A stretch of 64,000 bases of DNA from contig CBDFMI010000006.1 of the NCBI GenBank assembly GCA_965249615.1, positions 496,001-560,000 of the forward strand, written 5' to 3'. Origin of the DNA: G963555815 sp965249615 [NCBI: bacterium]. Its GTDB lineage: Bacteria > UBA8248 > JACPRG01. This document shows, in pieces, positions 36,666 to 45,429 of the stretch. The translations under genes were made by a program, and so were the position numbers. How positions within the stretch are numbered: the first letter of the stretch is position 1; each line of letters starts with the position of its first letter. Under the pieces are notes generated by a model. That model made no database searches and was not told where the DNA came from. It worked only from the letters and a program-made list of their open reading frames with translations.

Positions 36666-37361
36666 CTACTCCTGGATGTGGGAGCGGGCGGCCTCCATGT
36701 CATCCTGATGTTCCAGGGCCAGCCAGTATTCCTCGATGAGATAGCTCCCGACGGGGCGGGATTCGGCCACCAGGCGGCCGACGAGGTCAGGGAGGGTGAA
36801 GAAGGTGTCGGCGGGAATGGCCGAGAGGACGCTCTCGCGAAGGAGATAGATCCCCGCTGAGATGGGATAGCGGGTTGTCGGCTTCTCATCAATTCCAAGG
36901 ACGCGCCCGTTGGAAATCTGAAGGACCCCGAAGGGGAGATTCCGCTCAATCTCCTTGACGCCAACCGTCGCATCAAAACCGTTGCTCTTGTGAAATTCCA
37001 TGAAGCGGTGGAAATCGAGCTCCGTCAGGATGTCACCGTTCATCAGCAGGAAGGACTCCCCTGCTGAGAAGGGAAATTGGCGGGCCACCTGAGCGAGGGG
37101 GCCGGCCGTCCCGCTGGGCTCCTTTTCCCGAACATATCGGATCTGGACGCCAAACTTCTCTCCGCTCTGAAAATAGGTCTCAATCAGTTCACCCTTGTAG
37201 CCGATAGAGAAGATGAAGTCATTAAACCCAAAGGATTTCAGACGGTCGAGGATAAGCTCAAGGATGGGTTTTTCCCCAACCGGCAGAAGCGGCTTGGGGA
37301 TGGAGAAGGTCAGGGGCCGAAGTCTCGTCCCAAGACCTCCCGCCAGGATGACTGCCCGCAT
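36666..37361 (-). CDS. Sugar-1-phosphate nucleotidyltransferase
   Basis: MRAVILAGGLGTRLRPLTFS-IPKPLLPVGEKP is the nucleotide-binding signature of RmlA/GMP-pyrophosphorylase enzymes. FLLMNGDILTELDF supplies a metal-binding Asp, and PTTRYPISAGIYLLRESVL is the sugar-binding part. ATG at 37361 has AAGGGG upstream, and an ORF start at 37415 adds 18 unrelated residues. At 231 residues it has no CBS domains or acetyltransferase tail. With a LegB-like dehydratase one gene upstream, it might make the GDP- or UDP-sugar for that enzyme. This is inference only. Confidence 0.87.
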   Translation of the reverse strand: MRAVILAGGLGTRLRPLTFSIPKPLLPVGEKPILELILDRLKSFGFNDFIFSIGYKGELIETYFQSGEKFGVQIRYVREKEPSGTAGPLAQVARQFPFSAGESFLLMNGDILTELDFHRFMEFHKSNGFDATVGVKEIERNLPFGVLQISNGRVLGIDEKPTTRYPISAGIYLLRESVLSAIPADTFFTLPDLVGRLVAESRPVGSYLIEEYWLALEHQDDMEAARSHIQE

Positions 37362-37519
37362 CAAAGACCCCTTAGGTGCCCGCCGACCAGAGGTCGTCCC
37401 TCGTCGGCTTATCAACCTTCAAGTCGTACCGAATGGCAACCTTCACCAAGTCTTTCCCATTTTACTCTAAAGAAAGGCTCTCTTTTCAAGGGGATTCGGG
37501 GCGGAAAGGGGCAAGGGGC

Positions 37520-38509
37520 TCAGACGGTGTAACGATCGGGCTCGTAGTCTTCTAGGTGAGCCCGGATGTAATCGATCGTCTGCCGAAGCCCTTCCTGAAG
37601 AGGAACCTTTGGGGTCCACCCTAAGAGGTCTCGGGCCTTCTGGTTCGCGGCCACGAGGCGGGTCACCTCGCTCTTGGTCGGCCTCACTCGCTCGGTCTTG
37701 GTCTCCAGCCGGACAGAACGCCCGACGAGCTGGATGATCTCCTGGGCGATGTCCCCGATGGAGATTTCCAACCCGGTGCCGGCTTGGATGACCTCGCCGA
37801 TGGAGCGGTCCGAGGCGGCGACAGCCAAAAACGCCTCAGCCGTATCTCTGACGTAAGTGAAATCCCGAGTCGGGTGGGTGGCCCCGAGGCAGACGGTGTC
37901 TCGGGACAGGGCCTGCACGATGATGGCGGGGATGACGGCTCGGGCCGACTGACGGGGGCCGTAAGCATTGAAAGGCCGAATGACGGCCACCGGCAGGTCG
38001 TAGGTGTAATGAAAGCTAAGGGCAAGGGCGTCCGCGCCGATCTTGGTCGCCGAGTAAGGGGATTGGGGCTGAAGGGGGTGATCCTCCGCGATGGGAACCT
38101 GGAGGGCCGACCCATAGACCTCGCTGCTCGAGGTGTGGACCAGCTTCTCGACCCCCTCCTCACGGGCGGCCAGAAGGACGTTCAGCGTCCCGACGACGTT
38201 CGTCTCCACCACTTCGGCGGGGTGAAGATAGGAGTAGGGGATCCCGACCAGCGCCGCCAGATGGAAGACCACCGTCACCCCACGAAGGGCCTCGCGGACC
38301 GTTTCCTGGGCACAGAGGTCTCCAGACAAGATCTCCAAGCGGTCGGCGTGAGAGCGGGCCAGTCCCGTTAAAAAGCCCTCATCGCTTCTAGAGTTGTAAC
38401 GGACGAAGCCCCGAACCCAGGCCCCCTCCTCCAGGAGCCGTTCCACCAGGTGACTCCCGATGAAACCCCCAGCCCCCGTCACCAAGACCCGCTTCTTCTT
38501 CCAGTTCAT
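37520..38509 (-). CDS. NAD-dependent 4,6-dehydratase, LegB-like (extended SDR)
   Basis: The 329-residue product has the NAD site RVLVTGAGGFIGSHLVERLL and VFHLAALVGIPYSYLHPAEV. The catalytic SPYSATKIGADALAL (YxxxK) follows, then VIRPFNAYGPRQSARAVIP, LGATHPTRDFTYVRDTAEAF and IGEVIQAGTGLEISIGDIA. This order, including VRGFVRYNSRSDEGFL near the N-terminus, is what I know from LegB, the 4,6-dehydratase that opens the legionaminic-acid route. NeuB- and NeuA-like genes some 8-11 kb away fit that use. Other sugar-nucleotide dehydratases are the alternative. Confidence 0.82.
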   Translation of the reverse strand: MNWKKKRVLVTGAGGFIGSHLVERLLEEGAWVRGFVRYNSRSDEGFLTGLARSHADRLEILSGDLCAQETVREALRGVTVVFHLAALVGIPYSYLHPAEVVETNVVGTLNVLLAAREEGVEKLVHTSSSEVYGSALQVPIAEDHPLQPQSPYSATKIGADALALSFHYTYDLPVAVIRPFNAYGPRQSARAVIPAIIVQALSRDTVCLGATHPTRDFTYVRDTAEAFLAVAASDRSIGEVIQAGTGLEISIGDIAQEIIQLVGRSVRLETKTERVRPTKSEVTRLVAANQKARDLLGWTPKVPLQEGLRQTIDYIRAHLEDYEPDRYTV

Positions 38510-38564
38510 TGCCAGGTTTAACTGCCTCCTACGTCAAGTCCCCAGACTTCGAGATTTCTGATCT

Positions 38565-38613
38565 CCCCCAGGGGCGGTCCTCTGAGAAGGGGCTCTTCCG
38601 CCCCTCTTGGGGG
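38565..38613. repeat. Long imperfect inverted repeat between two minus-strand genes
   Basis: CCCCCAGGGGCGG (38565-38577) pairs with CCGCCCCTCTTGGGGG (38598-38613), apart from a small bulge, leaving about 20 bases in the loop. It lies downstream of the GT39-like gene (38642) and upstream of the LegB-like gene (38509). It could be a terminator or a structured leader. No T-tract follows on either strand. Confidence 0.45.
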
Positions 38614-38641
38614 CTTACTATAAGGGATAGGGGGATTTAGC

Positions 38642-40009
38642 TCAATTCGAGATCAATAGTCCGCGAAGCCCCGCCCTCACCAGGTCCGACGTGAAGAAGA
38701 TGAGAAGGTTGAACAGAAGCCATCCACCGGCCAGGACGGCGGCCTTTCCCCCACTCCTTGAAAAAGACTCTGAGAGCCCGATAGCCCCCAGGAGTATCAC
38801 CCCCACCTCGGCGGGGAGCCTCAGCCGCGGGGTGCCGATGAAGACGAGGCCTAAGAGGAAAAAATAGATCACGAGGCCCCAGACGGGCCACCGAGGAGCT
38901 CCCTGGCCGCGGCCCGCCATAAGGCCGAAGACGGCGTAGGGTATCAGAAATGCAAAGGCGAAGCTATATGTCCCGCCCTGAAAAATCTCCCAGTCGAAGG
39001 GGCTGAAGAAGAAAAGGGTTTTGAAGAGAAGAAGGGAAGGGATGGCCCCTGGATTTTCCCTCACTTCAGCCAATCCCGCCCGAAAGAGGAAGCGGCTGCG
39101 CTCGGGTTCCGAGGTGATCTCGGCGGCCCGGGCCGTCACTTCGTTCGAACGACGAAAGCCGATCTTCCAGCCTTCCCGGAGGGCGAGCCCATCGTAAAAG
39201 ACAGCCCCCGCCTCAGTTCCAAGGGGGATGAACTCCCCCAAGGCCCTGTGGTTTCTAACGGCCCACGGCGCCAGGAGGGCGATAAACACCACCGCAAAGA
39301 CGACCGCTCGGCCGGCCATCCGCAGGAATTTCCGGCCTTGCGCAGCGACAAGGCCAAAAAGGACGGCGATTGGGAAGAGGGCGAGGGAGGGTTTTGTCAG
39401 AGCCCCCAGTGCCGAGGCGGCCCCGAATAGGGCCATTGCGGCAGGCCCTGGGGAATGGGTGAGGAGAATGAGGGCATAGAGGGTGAGAATCACCCAGAAG
39501 GTAAAGAGGGCCTCCGTCATGATGAGATGCTCGGCCTGAAGGAAGGGAAGATAGAGGGCATAGAGGAGACCGGCCAGGGCGGCGGCCCCCGGACCCGCAA
39601 GTTTCCTCCCCATTGAGGCGACGAGGGGACACATCAGGGCGCCGAGGAGGACTTGGACCGAAAGAAGAGCCAAGGGTCGGGGGCCCGTTAGCCAATAGAC
39701 CCCGGACACAAAAAGAGGGTAGAGGGGAGGGTACTCCGCTGTCGGGCGCCCATCCAGCACCATTCCTATACCCGACGAGATCCCCTGGGCGAGGGCAATG
39801 AAGAACCCAAAGTCCCCGCCCAGGTGGACCTCCTCTCCCCGCACCATCCGAAGGGCCGTTGGAAGAAGATAAAGGAGCCTGACTAAAAGGGCGACGAAGA
39901 AGAGGTCACGCCCCAGGCGGCGGGGGTTATGGTAGGGGAGAGGGAGCCAGGCGGGCCCCTCAGGGCGAACAGGAGGAGAGTGCTTGGTTTCGGGAGGGAA
40001 AGGGTTCAT
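38642..40009 (-). CDS. Polytopic GT39/ArnT-like membrane glycosyltransferase (second copy)
   Basis: The 455-residue integral membrane protein has a first helix at about 33-53. The acidic loop VRGEEVHLGGDFGFFIALAQ follows, then TAEYPPLYPLFVSGVYWL, the region that carries the catalytic Asp/Glu in GT39/GT83 enzymes. LYALYLPFLQAEHLIMTEALFTFWVI follows the usual third-to-fourth-helix pattern. About ten further hydrophobic segments are present. It is preceded by a DPM1-like GT2 gene thirteen bases away, the same pairing as at 34049-36663. Confidence 0.75.
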   Translation of the reverse strand: MNPFPPETKHSPPVRPEGPAWLPLPYHNPRRLGRDLFFVALLVRLLYLLPTALRMVRGEEVHLGGDFGFFIALAQGISSGIGMVLDGRPTAEYPPLYPLFVSGVYWLTGPRPLALLSVQVLLGALMCPLVASMGRKLAGPGAAALAGLLYALYLPFLQAEHLIMTEALFTFWVILTLYALILLTHSPGPAAMALFGAASALGALTKPSLALFPIAVLFGLVAAQGRKFLRMAGRAVVFAVVFIALLAPWAVRNHRALGEFIPLGTEAGAVFYDGLALREGWKIGFRRSNEVTARAAEITSEPERSRFLFRAGLAEVRENPGAIPSLLLFKTLFFFSPFDWEIFQGGTYSFAFAFLIPYAVFGLMAGRGQGAPRWPVWGLVIYFFLLGLVFIGTPRLRLPAEVGVILLGAIGLSESFSRSGGKAAVLAGGWLLFNLLIFFTSDLVRAGLRGLLISN

Positions 40010-40022
40010 CCTCGCTGAAAAT

Positions 40023-40706
40023 TCAGTCCACGAAGCGATGTTTTAAAAGGGTCCAGACGGCACCTAACCCGTGGCGCCAGGTGATCTTCTTGCCCTCGGC
40101 GTAGGTCCGGCCATAGTAGGAGATGGGAACCTCATAGACCCGGGCCTTGCGCTTGAGGATCTTGGCTGTGATCTCGGGCTCAATGGAGAAACCCTTTGAG
40201 TGAAGGGGAATGGAGAGAAGGAGCTCGGCCCGGATGAGTTTATAGCACGTCTCCATGTCGGTCAGCGTGGCATTGTAAAGGATGTTAGTGACGAAAGTTA
40301 GAAATTTGTTTCCCATCCGATGCCAGAAGAAGAGGGCCCTCTGAGGGGCACCTCCGGTGAGCCTTGTGCCGTACACGGCGTCAGCCGACCCGCGGCGGAT
40401 AGGCTCGAGCAAGCGAAGAATATCCTGGGGGTCATACTCGAGGTCCGCGTCCTGGGGGATCACCACGTCGCCAGTCACGTGCTGAAGCCCCGTCCGCAGG
40501 GCCGCGCCTTTTCCGAGATTGGACTCATGGTAAATCGCGCGAAACTCGTTCCCCTCGTGGGCCTGGAGCCACTCGCGGCTTCCGTCGGTCGAGGCATCGT
40601 CTACGACGATGATCTCCTTGTCTATCTCCAGGGCCTTCACGCGCTGGAGGATCTCCTCGAGCGTCGCCATTTCGTTGAAGACCGGCATCACGATGGAGAG
40701 TTTCAT
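40023..40706 (-). CDS. DPM1-like GT2 glycosyltransferase (second copy)
   Basis: This is a 227-residue GT-A enzyme with MKLSIVMPVFNEMATLEEIL, IIVVDDASTDGSREWLQAHE, NLGKGAALRTGLQHVTGDVV, IPQDADLEYDPQDILRLLEP and DMETCYKLIRAELLLSIPL. This is the pattern of polyprenyl-phosphate glucose/mannose synthases. GAGG precedes the ATG. With the GT39-type gene downstream it probably forms a donor-synthesis plus transferase module. Confidence 0.9.
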   Translation of the reverse strand: MKLSIVMPVFNEMATLEEILQRVKALEIDKEIIVVDDASTDGSREWLQAHEGNEFRAIYHESNLGKGAALRTGLQHVTGDVVIPQDADLEYDPQDILRLLEPIRRGSADAVYGTRLTGGAPQRALFFWHRMGNKFLTFVTNILYNATLTDMETCYKLIRAELLLSIPLHSKGFSIEPEITAKILKRKARVYEVPISYYGRTYAEGKKITWRHGLGAVWTLLKHRFVD

Positions 40707-40816
40707 GTCCTCACAAAACCCGAAAGAGACTATGTAGGGAACTCTAAGAGATTCGCCTTCATCCGGTGAAGAAGGCCAACCGAGTCACTTCCTCATATAG
40801 AAAGGATCGGCTCGAG

Positions 40817-42010
40817 TCAAGCAGGACGCCCTTCCAGGAGAGAACGGTAGCAGGCGGCCAGCTTTTTAGCCCCCTGCCGGGCGTCAAAGCGGGCGAGGAC
40901 CGACTCCCGGGCGGCACGGGACACCTTTGACCGCTCATCCCGCTGGGGGGCGAGACGGGCGAGGGCCCGGCCGAGGTCCTCTGCGTCCCCTGGGGCGAAG
41001 AGATACCCCGTCCGTCCCTCCTCGATGATCTCCCCAATGGGCTCCACGTGGCTCGCAAGGCAGGGCACCCCAAGGGCCATGGCCTCCAGAGGGGCGACGG
41101 GCAAACCCTCGCAACAAAGGGAAGAAAATAGAAATAAGTCTCCCGCTTGAAGAATTCGGTGAAGGTCTGTCCGGACTCCCAGGAACCGAGCCCGGTCGCC
41201 GAGGCCAAGATCACGATGGAGGGTTTTTAGATCTCCTTCCCATGGGCCTCCGCCGGCGAGGATGAATCGTATTCGGTGTTTTTGAGGCGGAAGCCCGGCC
41301 AAGGCGCGAAACATCACCTGAAAACCCTTTTCGGGCACCAGGCGGCCGGCCCCAAAGAGGACAAAGTCCTCAGGCGAAAGACCCAGCTCCCCTCGAAGGG
41401 TGTTTCGCTCCTCTTGGGTCATGGGGATAAAGCGGCCGGGGTCCACCGTGTTGTAGATGACGGTGACATCTTCGGGCCGATAGCCCATCCAGCGAATGGT
41501 CGAACGCTTCGCATGTTCAGAGACCGCGACGCAGTGATCCACATACCGACGGGCCGTCAAACGGTCGAGCCAGAGGCGTTTTGGGGAGTGAGAGTAAGGC
41601 CGCCAGTCGGGCTCATACATGGTATTCTGGGCTGTCGAGACGATGCGCGGCGATTGGGACTGGCGAGGATTTAGAAACCCTTTTGCGGCCAAGCGACCTA
41701 AGAGATCGGCGAAAAAGAGCTGGGTGTGGAGGATGTGAGGCCGGGTTCTTCTCACCAGCCTTCTCAGACGAAGAAGGACTGCCGGAAGATCTTTTTTCCC
41801 CCGAAGGCCGAGGGGATGGACTGAAACCCCGAGGGACTCGATCTCAGCCCGTAGATCGTCGGCCGGCAGGACAAAGGCCACGTGGTTCTCCACCCCTTCC
41901 TCGGCAAGATACGTGAGGTCGTTGACAAGACGCCGCTCAGCCCCCCCGCGAGCGAGGGATTCGATGACGTGGAAGACTGAGATCTTTTGATCCCAAGTGG
42001 GAGGGTTCAC
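40817..42010 (-). CDS. GT4-family glycosyltransferase
   Basis: This is a 397-residue GT-B enzyme. The N-terminal domain has VFHVIESLARGGAERRLVND and HILHTQLFFADLLGRLAA. DHCVAVSEHAKRSTIRWMGY and VIYNTVDPGRFIP link to the donor domain, which has LFGAGRLVPEKGFQVMFRAL and the donor-phosphate motif PLEAMALGVPCLASHVEPIG. GGAERRL is the acceptor-side loop common to GT4 enzymes of capsule and LPS synthesis. Sugar specificity cannot be read from sequence. Confidence 0.9.
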   Translation of the reverse strand: MNPPTWDQKISVFHVIESLARGGAERRLVNDLTYLAEEGVENHVAFVLPADDLRAEIESLGVSVHPLGLRGKKDLPAVLLRLRRLVRRTRPHILHTQLFFADLLGRLAAKGFLNPRQSQSPRIVSTAQNTMYEPDWRPYSHSPKRLWLDRLTARRYVDHCVAVSEHAKRSTIRWMGYRPEDVTVIYNTVDPGRFIPMTQEERNTLRGELGLSPEDFVLFGAGRLVPEKGFQVMFRALAGLPPQKHRIRFILAGGGPWEGDLKTLHRDLGLGDRARFLGVRTDLHRILQAGDLFLFSSLCCEGLPVAPLEAMALGVPCLASHVEPIGEIIEEGRTGYLFAPGDAEDLGRALARLAPQRDERSKVSRAARESVLARFDARQGAKKLAACYRSLLEGRPA

Positions 42011-42050
42011 GCCCCTTCGCCTCCCAGGGAGAGGATTGTCCAGAGTGGGC

Positions 42051-44021
42051 TCAAGGGAGGTAGGCGGCCGCGGCCGGCGGCTTGGGAGGAGAGTCGATCA
42101 TCTGACGGAACCAGAGCTCCAGGTTGACCCAGCTCCAAAGGGTGAGGCGAAGGTTCTTCTCTCCCCGGCAGTGGCGGTCGAGCTCTGCCAGGACGGCCTC
42201 GGGCTTGAGGTAGCCGCGAGCGCGAAACTGCTCCGAGGAAAAAAGGGTCCGGACCCTCTCCTTCATCTCTTCCTTCATCCATAGGTCCGTCGGGGCGAGG
42301 AATCCCTTCTTGTCAGTTCGGTTTCGAATAACCTCGGGCAGGATTCCTTTCAGCGCGTTTCGGAGAACAAACTTGGTGAGCCCGTCCCGGATTTTCTGAT
42401 CCCCCGGGAGCCTGTAGGTGTATTCCACCAACCGATAATCCAACAAAGGAATACGGGACTCCACGGAGAAGGCCATGCTGTTTCGATCTTCAAAATGGAG
42501 CCATCCGGGGACGGGGTAGATCCGAAGGCCCATGTAGGTGGCCGTCCGAAGGCAGGACCCTCCCTGGAGGCCGAGTTCGGGCCTTTGGCCCGTGCGCCGC
42601 AGAAATTCGGGCTCGAGGACGTGGTGGGAATGATTGCCCAAGGCCGACCGAAAGGCCCTTTTTAGAGAAGGAGGGCCGTGAAGGCTTGCCAGGATTTTTA
42701 GTGCCTGAAGAAGGGCCGAGAGTCGGGAGTGGCCGTGAAGGGCTCGATAGGCCGAGAGCTCCCGCCTCACGCTGAGCAGGTGTCCCCCCCTCAGGAGGTC
42801 GGCGAAGAGATAAATAAAGTCCTGAGGATAGCCGTTTAAAATCTCGTCTCCCCCGTGTCCGCTCAGGACCACCTTGACCCCGTTCTCTCGGGCCGTCCGC
42901 ATGACATACCACTGGGCGAACTGGTTCAGGTTGTGGAAGGGCTCATCCTGAAACCAGATGAGGGTCGGAAGAAGGTCAAAGAGTTCCTCCACCTTGGGGA
43001 AGGTGTAGTGGCTCTGGGCCCCTGTGTGGTCGACCACCGGCTCGATGAACTCCCGCTCGTCGTAACGGGGATCATCGAAGCAGGAAGAGAAGGTGCGAAG
43101 CGTATTTGTCCCGAGGACCTGGCGGGCAAGGCAAGTGAGGGAGGAGGAGTCAAGCCCACCGCTGAGACAGACGCCGAGGGGAACATCGCTCCGAAGCCGG
43201 AGGCGAACGGCGTTGGTGAGGAGATCCAGAAAACCCGCTGCCGCTTCCTCGTCCCCGCTGGGGAGGGGGCCCCGATTCTCATCTAAATCCCAGTATCGGT
43301 GAAGCGACGCGTTTCCTTCCTTGAGGCGAAGATAGTGGGCGGGCGGGATCTGGTGGATACCCTCAAAAAAGGTTTCGGGCGTGAAATCCATCAAGCCCGA
43401 ACCGGTGCAGAGGTAGAGGAAGATGGTCTGGTCATTGGGACGCCTTTGAACCGCTGGATGGAAGAAGAGGGCCTTGATCTCAGAGGCGAAAATAAAATGT
43501 CTTCCGTCATCGAAGTAGTAGAAGGGTTTGATGCCGAAGCGGTCCCGGGCGCAGAAAAGGGATTTTTGTCGACCGTCCCAGAGGGCAAAGGCCCACATCC
43601 CATTGAACCGGGCAAGGCAGTCCTCCCCCCATTCCTCGTAGGCGTGGAGGATGACCTCGGTGTCACAGGAGCTCTGAAAGCGGTGCCCCCGTCCCTTGAG
43701 CTCGGTCATGAGTTCCAGGTAGTTGTAGATCTCGCCGTTGAAGGCGACCCAGATGGAGCCGTCTTCGTTCGCCATGGGCTGACGGCCCCGGTCCGAGAGG
43801 TCGATGATACTGAGGCGACGGTTTGCCAGGGCCAGCCGTACACGGGGGAAAGGTGGGGCTTCAGGGAGACGGCTGAAGTACCGGGGCTCCTGTCCCGGCT
43901 CCCACAGGACATAGCCCTCCCCGTCCGGTCCCCGGTGAGAGAGGGAATCGTTCATCCGGCCGAGCGCCCTGAGATCCACCGGCTCCGCTTCTCGGTGGAA
44001 GATCCCCGCGATTCCGCACAC
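42051..44021 (-). CDS. Glutamine-hydrolysing asparagine synthase (AsnB family)
   Basis: MCGIAGIF gives the N-terminal nucleophile Cys2 of the glutaminase domain, followed by SLSHRGPDGEGY, LANRRLSIIDLS and VAFNGEIYNYLEL. The synthetase domain has the ATP PP-loop CLSGGLDSSSLTCLARQ and SGHGGDEILNGYP. The length of 656 residues is typical of the long AsnB type found in polysaccharide and secondary-metabolite loci. There it may amidate a uronic acid or another carboxyl instead of aspartate. It is four bases from the KdtA-like gene. Confidence 0.92.
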   Translation of the reverse strand: MCGIAGIFHREAEPVDLRALGRMNDSLSHRGPDGEGYVLWEPGQEPRYFSRLPEAPPFPRVRLALANRRLSIIDLSDRGRQPMANEDGSIWVAFNGEIYNYLELMTELKGRGHRFQSSCDTEVILHAYEEWGEDCLARFNGMWAFALWDGRQKSLFCARDRFGIKPFYYFDDGRHFIFASEIKALFFHPAVQRRPNDQTIFLYLCTGSGLMDFTPETFFEGIHQIPPAHYLRLKEGNASLHRYWDLDENRGPLPSGDEEAAAGFLDLLTNAVRLRLRSDVPLGVCLSGGLDSSSLTCLARQVLGTNTLRTFSSCFDDPRYDEREFIEPVVDHTGAQSHYTFPKVEELFDLLPTLIWFQDEPFHNLNQFAQWYVMRTARENGVKVVLSGHGGDEILNGYPQDFIYLFADLLRGGHLLSVRRELSAYRALHGHSRLSALLQALKILASLHGPPSLKRAFRSALGNHSHHVLEPEFLRRTGQRPELGLQGGSCLRTATYMGLRIYPVPGWLHFEDRNSMAFSVESRIPLLDYRLVEYTYRLPGDQKIRDGLTKFVLRNALKGILPEVIRNRTDKKGFLAPTDLWMKEEMKERVRTLFSSEQFRARGYLKPEAVLAELDRHCRGEKNLRLTLWSWVNLELWFRQMIDSPPKPPAAAAYLP

Positions 44022-44025
44022 GATG

Positions 44026-45387
44026 TTAGGTCTCCTTTACAAGCGGGGCCTCCGCCGGCCCCCTTCGGGCCTCGATGCCCTGGCGGGACAAGATCTCCTG
44101 GACGAAAGCGAGGTTTTGTGCGACCGCCGCTCGATGCCTCTCCACCAGGGCGTTAGCGGTCTCTTTCAAGCGGGCCATCAGGTTCGGGTGCCCCACCAAG
44201 CCCAGGATGCCCTGCGCCAGCTCCTCTCCCGTCCTCACTTCAAGTCCCGGGTAGATGGCCAGCAGGACTTCCGTGATCGCCCGCCAGTGGTTCATGTGGG
44301 GCCCGAAGAAGATGGGCTGGCCGTGGGCCAGGGGTTCGATGATGTTGTGGCCGTAGGCCAGGCGCCCTTTGGGGATGATGCTGGCTCCGATGAAGTTAAA
44401 ACTCCCGATCCCGTAAAGGTGTCCAAGCTCCCCAAAGGTGTCGACGAGAATGACGGCGTCCTCCTGGGAGGCCGTCTCTGTCCTCTTCCGGTATGGGAAC
44501 CCATGGGACTTGAAGAGGGCGTTCACCTGAAGGGTGTTGCTGTAGTAGCTCGGCGCCAGAAGGAGCCTGAAGTCGGGGTGGTGCGACTTGAGGCGGCGGT
44601 ACGCCTCCAGGATGATGTCGTCCTCGCCCGCCCGAACGCTCCCCGCCACGAGGACGGGCGCCCCGCTCTCAATCCCCAGATCTCGCCGAAGGGAGAGCTT
44701 CGCCTCTTCCGAGAGCCGGAGGTATTCTAGGTCATATTTCATCTCTCCGACGATGCGGATTCGTTTTGGGTCCACCCCCAACCGACGGTACCCGTCGGCG
44801 TCCTCCGGGCCCTTGACGCCGATGTGGTCGAGGTGTCGGTAAAAGTGGCGGGGGATGGACCTCGACATGATCTCGTGCTCATCAAAGCGCTTGCTCATGA
44901 AACCGCTGAGGAGGACCGTCTTGACACCCCTTCGCTGGGCCTCTCTCGCGAGGACCGGATAGCTCATGTTCTCGATGAAGAGGAGGGCCTTTGGTCGAAG
45001 GTGGCGAAGGATCCGGCGGACAACCGACCGAAGGTCCCAGGGGCTGTCGAAGACGAAGTCGAGCTCCGGGCGCTTTTTCGAAAAGTCGAAGGAGTAGCGG
45101 TTATTGGTGGAGAGGACGAGGTTCAGGTGGGGGTAAAGCCCCCGAAGGCGCTTGAGGAAGGTGATAATCTGGGTGTTCTCCCCTCCGGAGAGGGCCTCGA
45201 TCCACAGCGTGTCCCTCCGCCGGGCAAGATCCTTGAGGGGCTGGGGCAAAAGGCCCCACCGGTTGAAGAAGAATCGGCGAAAGTAGGGGTCTCGCCCGAG
45301 AAGGGCCCGCCGAAGGAAGGTGACGGGCAGATAGACATAGGCCTTGGCGATGTATTTGAGTTCCCGAAGGAGGTTTTGAGGGTTCAA
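44026..45387 (-). CDS. KdtA/WaaA-like glycosyltransferase (3-deoxy-octulosonate transferase family)
   Basis: WaaA transfers Kdo from CMP-Kdo to lipid A. The 453-residue product has LWIEALSGGENTQIITFLKR, where GGE corresponds to the family's catalytic Glu region. LVLSTNNRYSFDFSKKRPEL, RPKALLFIENMSYPVLAREA and IRIVGEMKYDLEY follow. The CMP-sugar side has APVLVAGSVRAGEDDIILEA and GSFNFIGASIIPKGRLAYGHN-IIEPLAHGQPIFFGPHM. The classic N-terminal membrane anchor is weak here. Neighbours that synthesise and activate a nonulosonic acid suggest this paralogue may use a CMP-nonulosonate instead of CMP-Kdo. Confidence 0.8.
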   Translation of the reverse strand: MNPQNLLRELKYIAKAYVYLPVTFLRRALLGRDPYFRRFFFNRWGLLPQPLKDLARRRDTLWIEALSGGENTQIITFLKRLRGLYPHLNLVLSTNNRYSFDFSKKRPELDFVFDSPWDLRSVVRRILRHLRPKALLFIENMSYPVLAREAQRRGVKTVLLSGFMSKRFDEHEIMSRSIPRHFYRHLDHIGVKGPEDADGYRRLGVDPKRIRIVGEMKYDLEYLRLSEEAKLSLRRDLGIESGAPVLVAGSVRAGEDDIILEAYRRLKSHHPDFRLLLAPSYYSNTLQVNALFKSHGFPYRKRTETASQEDAVILVDTFGELGHLYGIGSFNFIGASIIPKGRLAYGHNIIEPLAHGQPIFFGPHMNHWRAITEVLLAIYPGLEVRTGEELAQGILGLVGHPNLMARLKETANALVERHRAAVAQNLAFVQEILSRQGIEARRGPAEAPLVKET

Positions 45388-45429
45388 GGTTCCTGTTTCA
45401 CTGCCTGTTTCCGGGCCCCTTGGGCGGGC

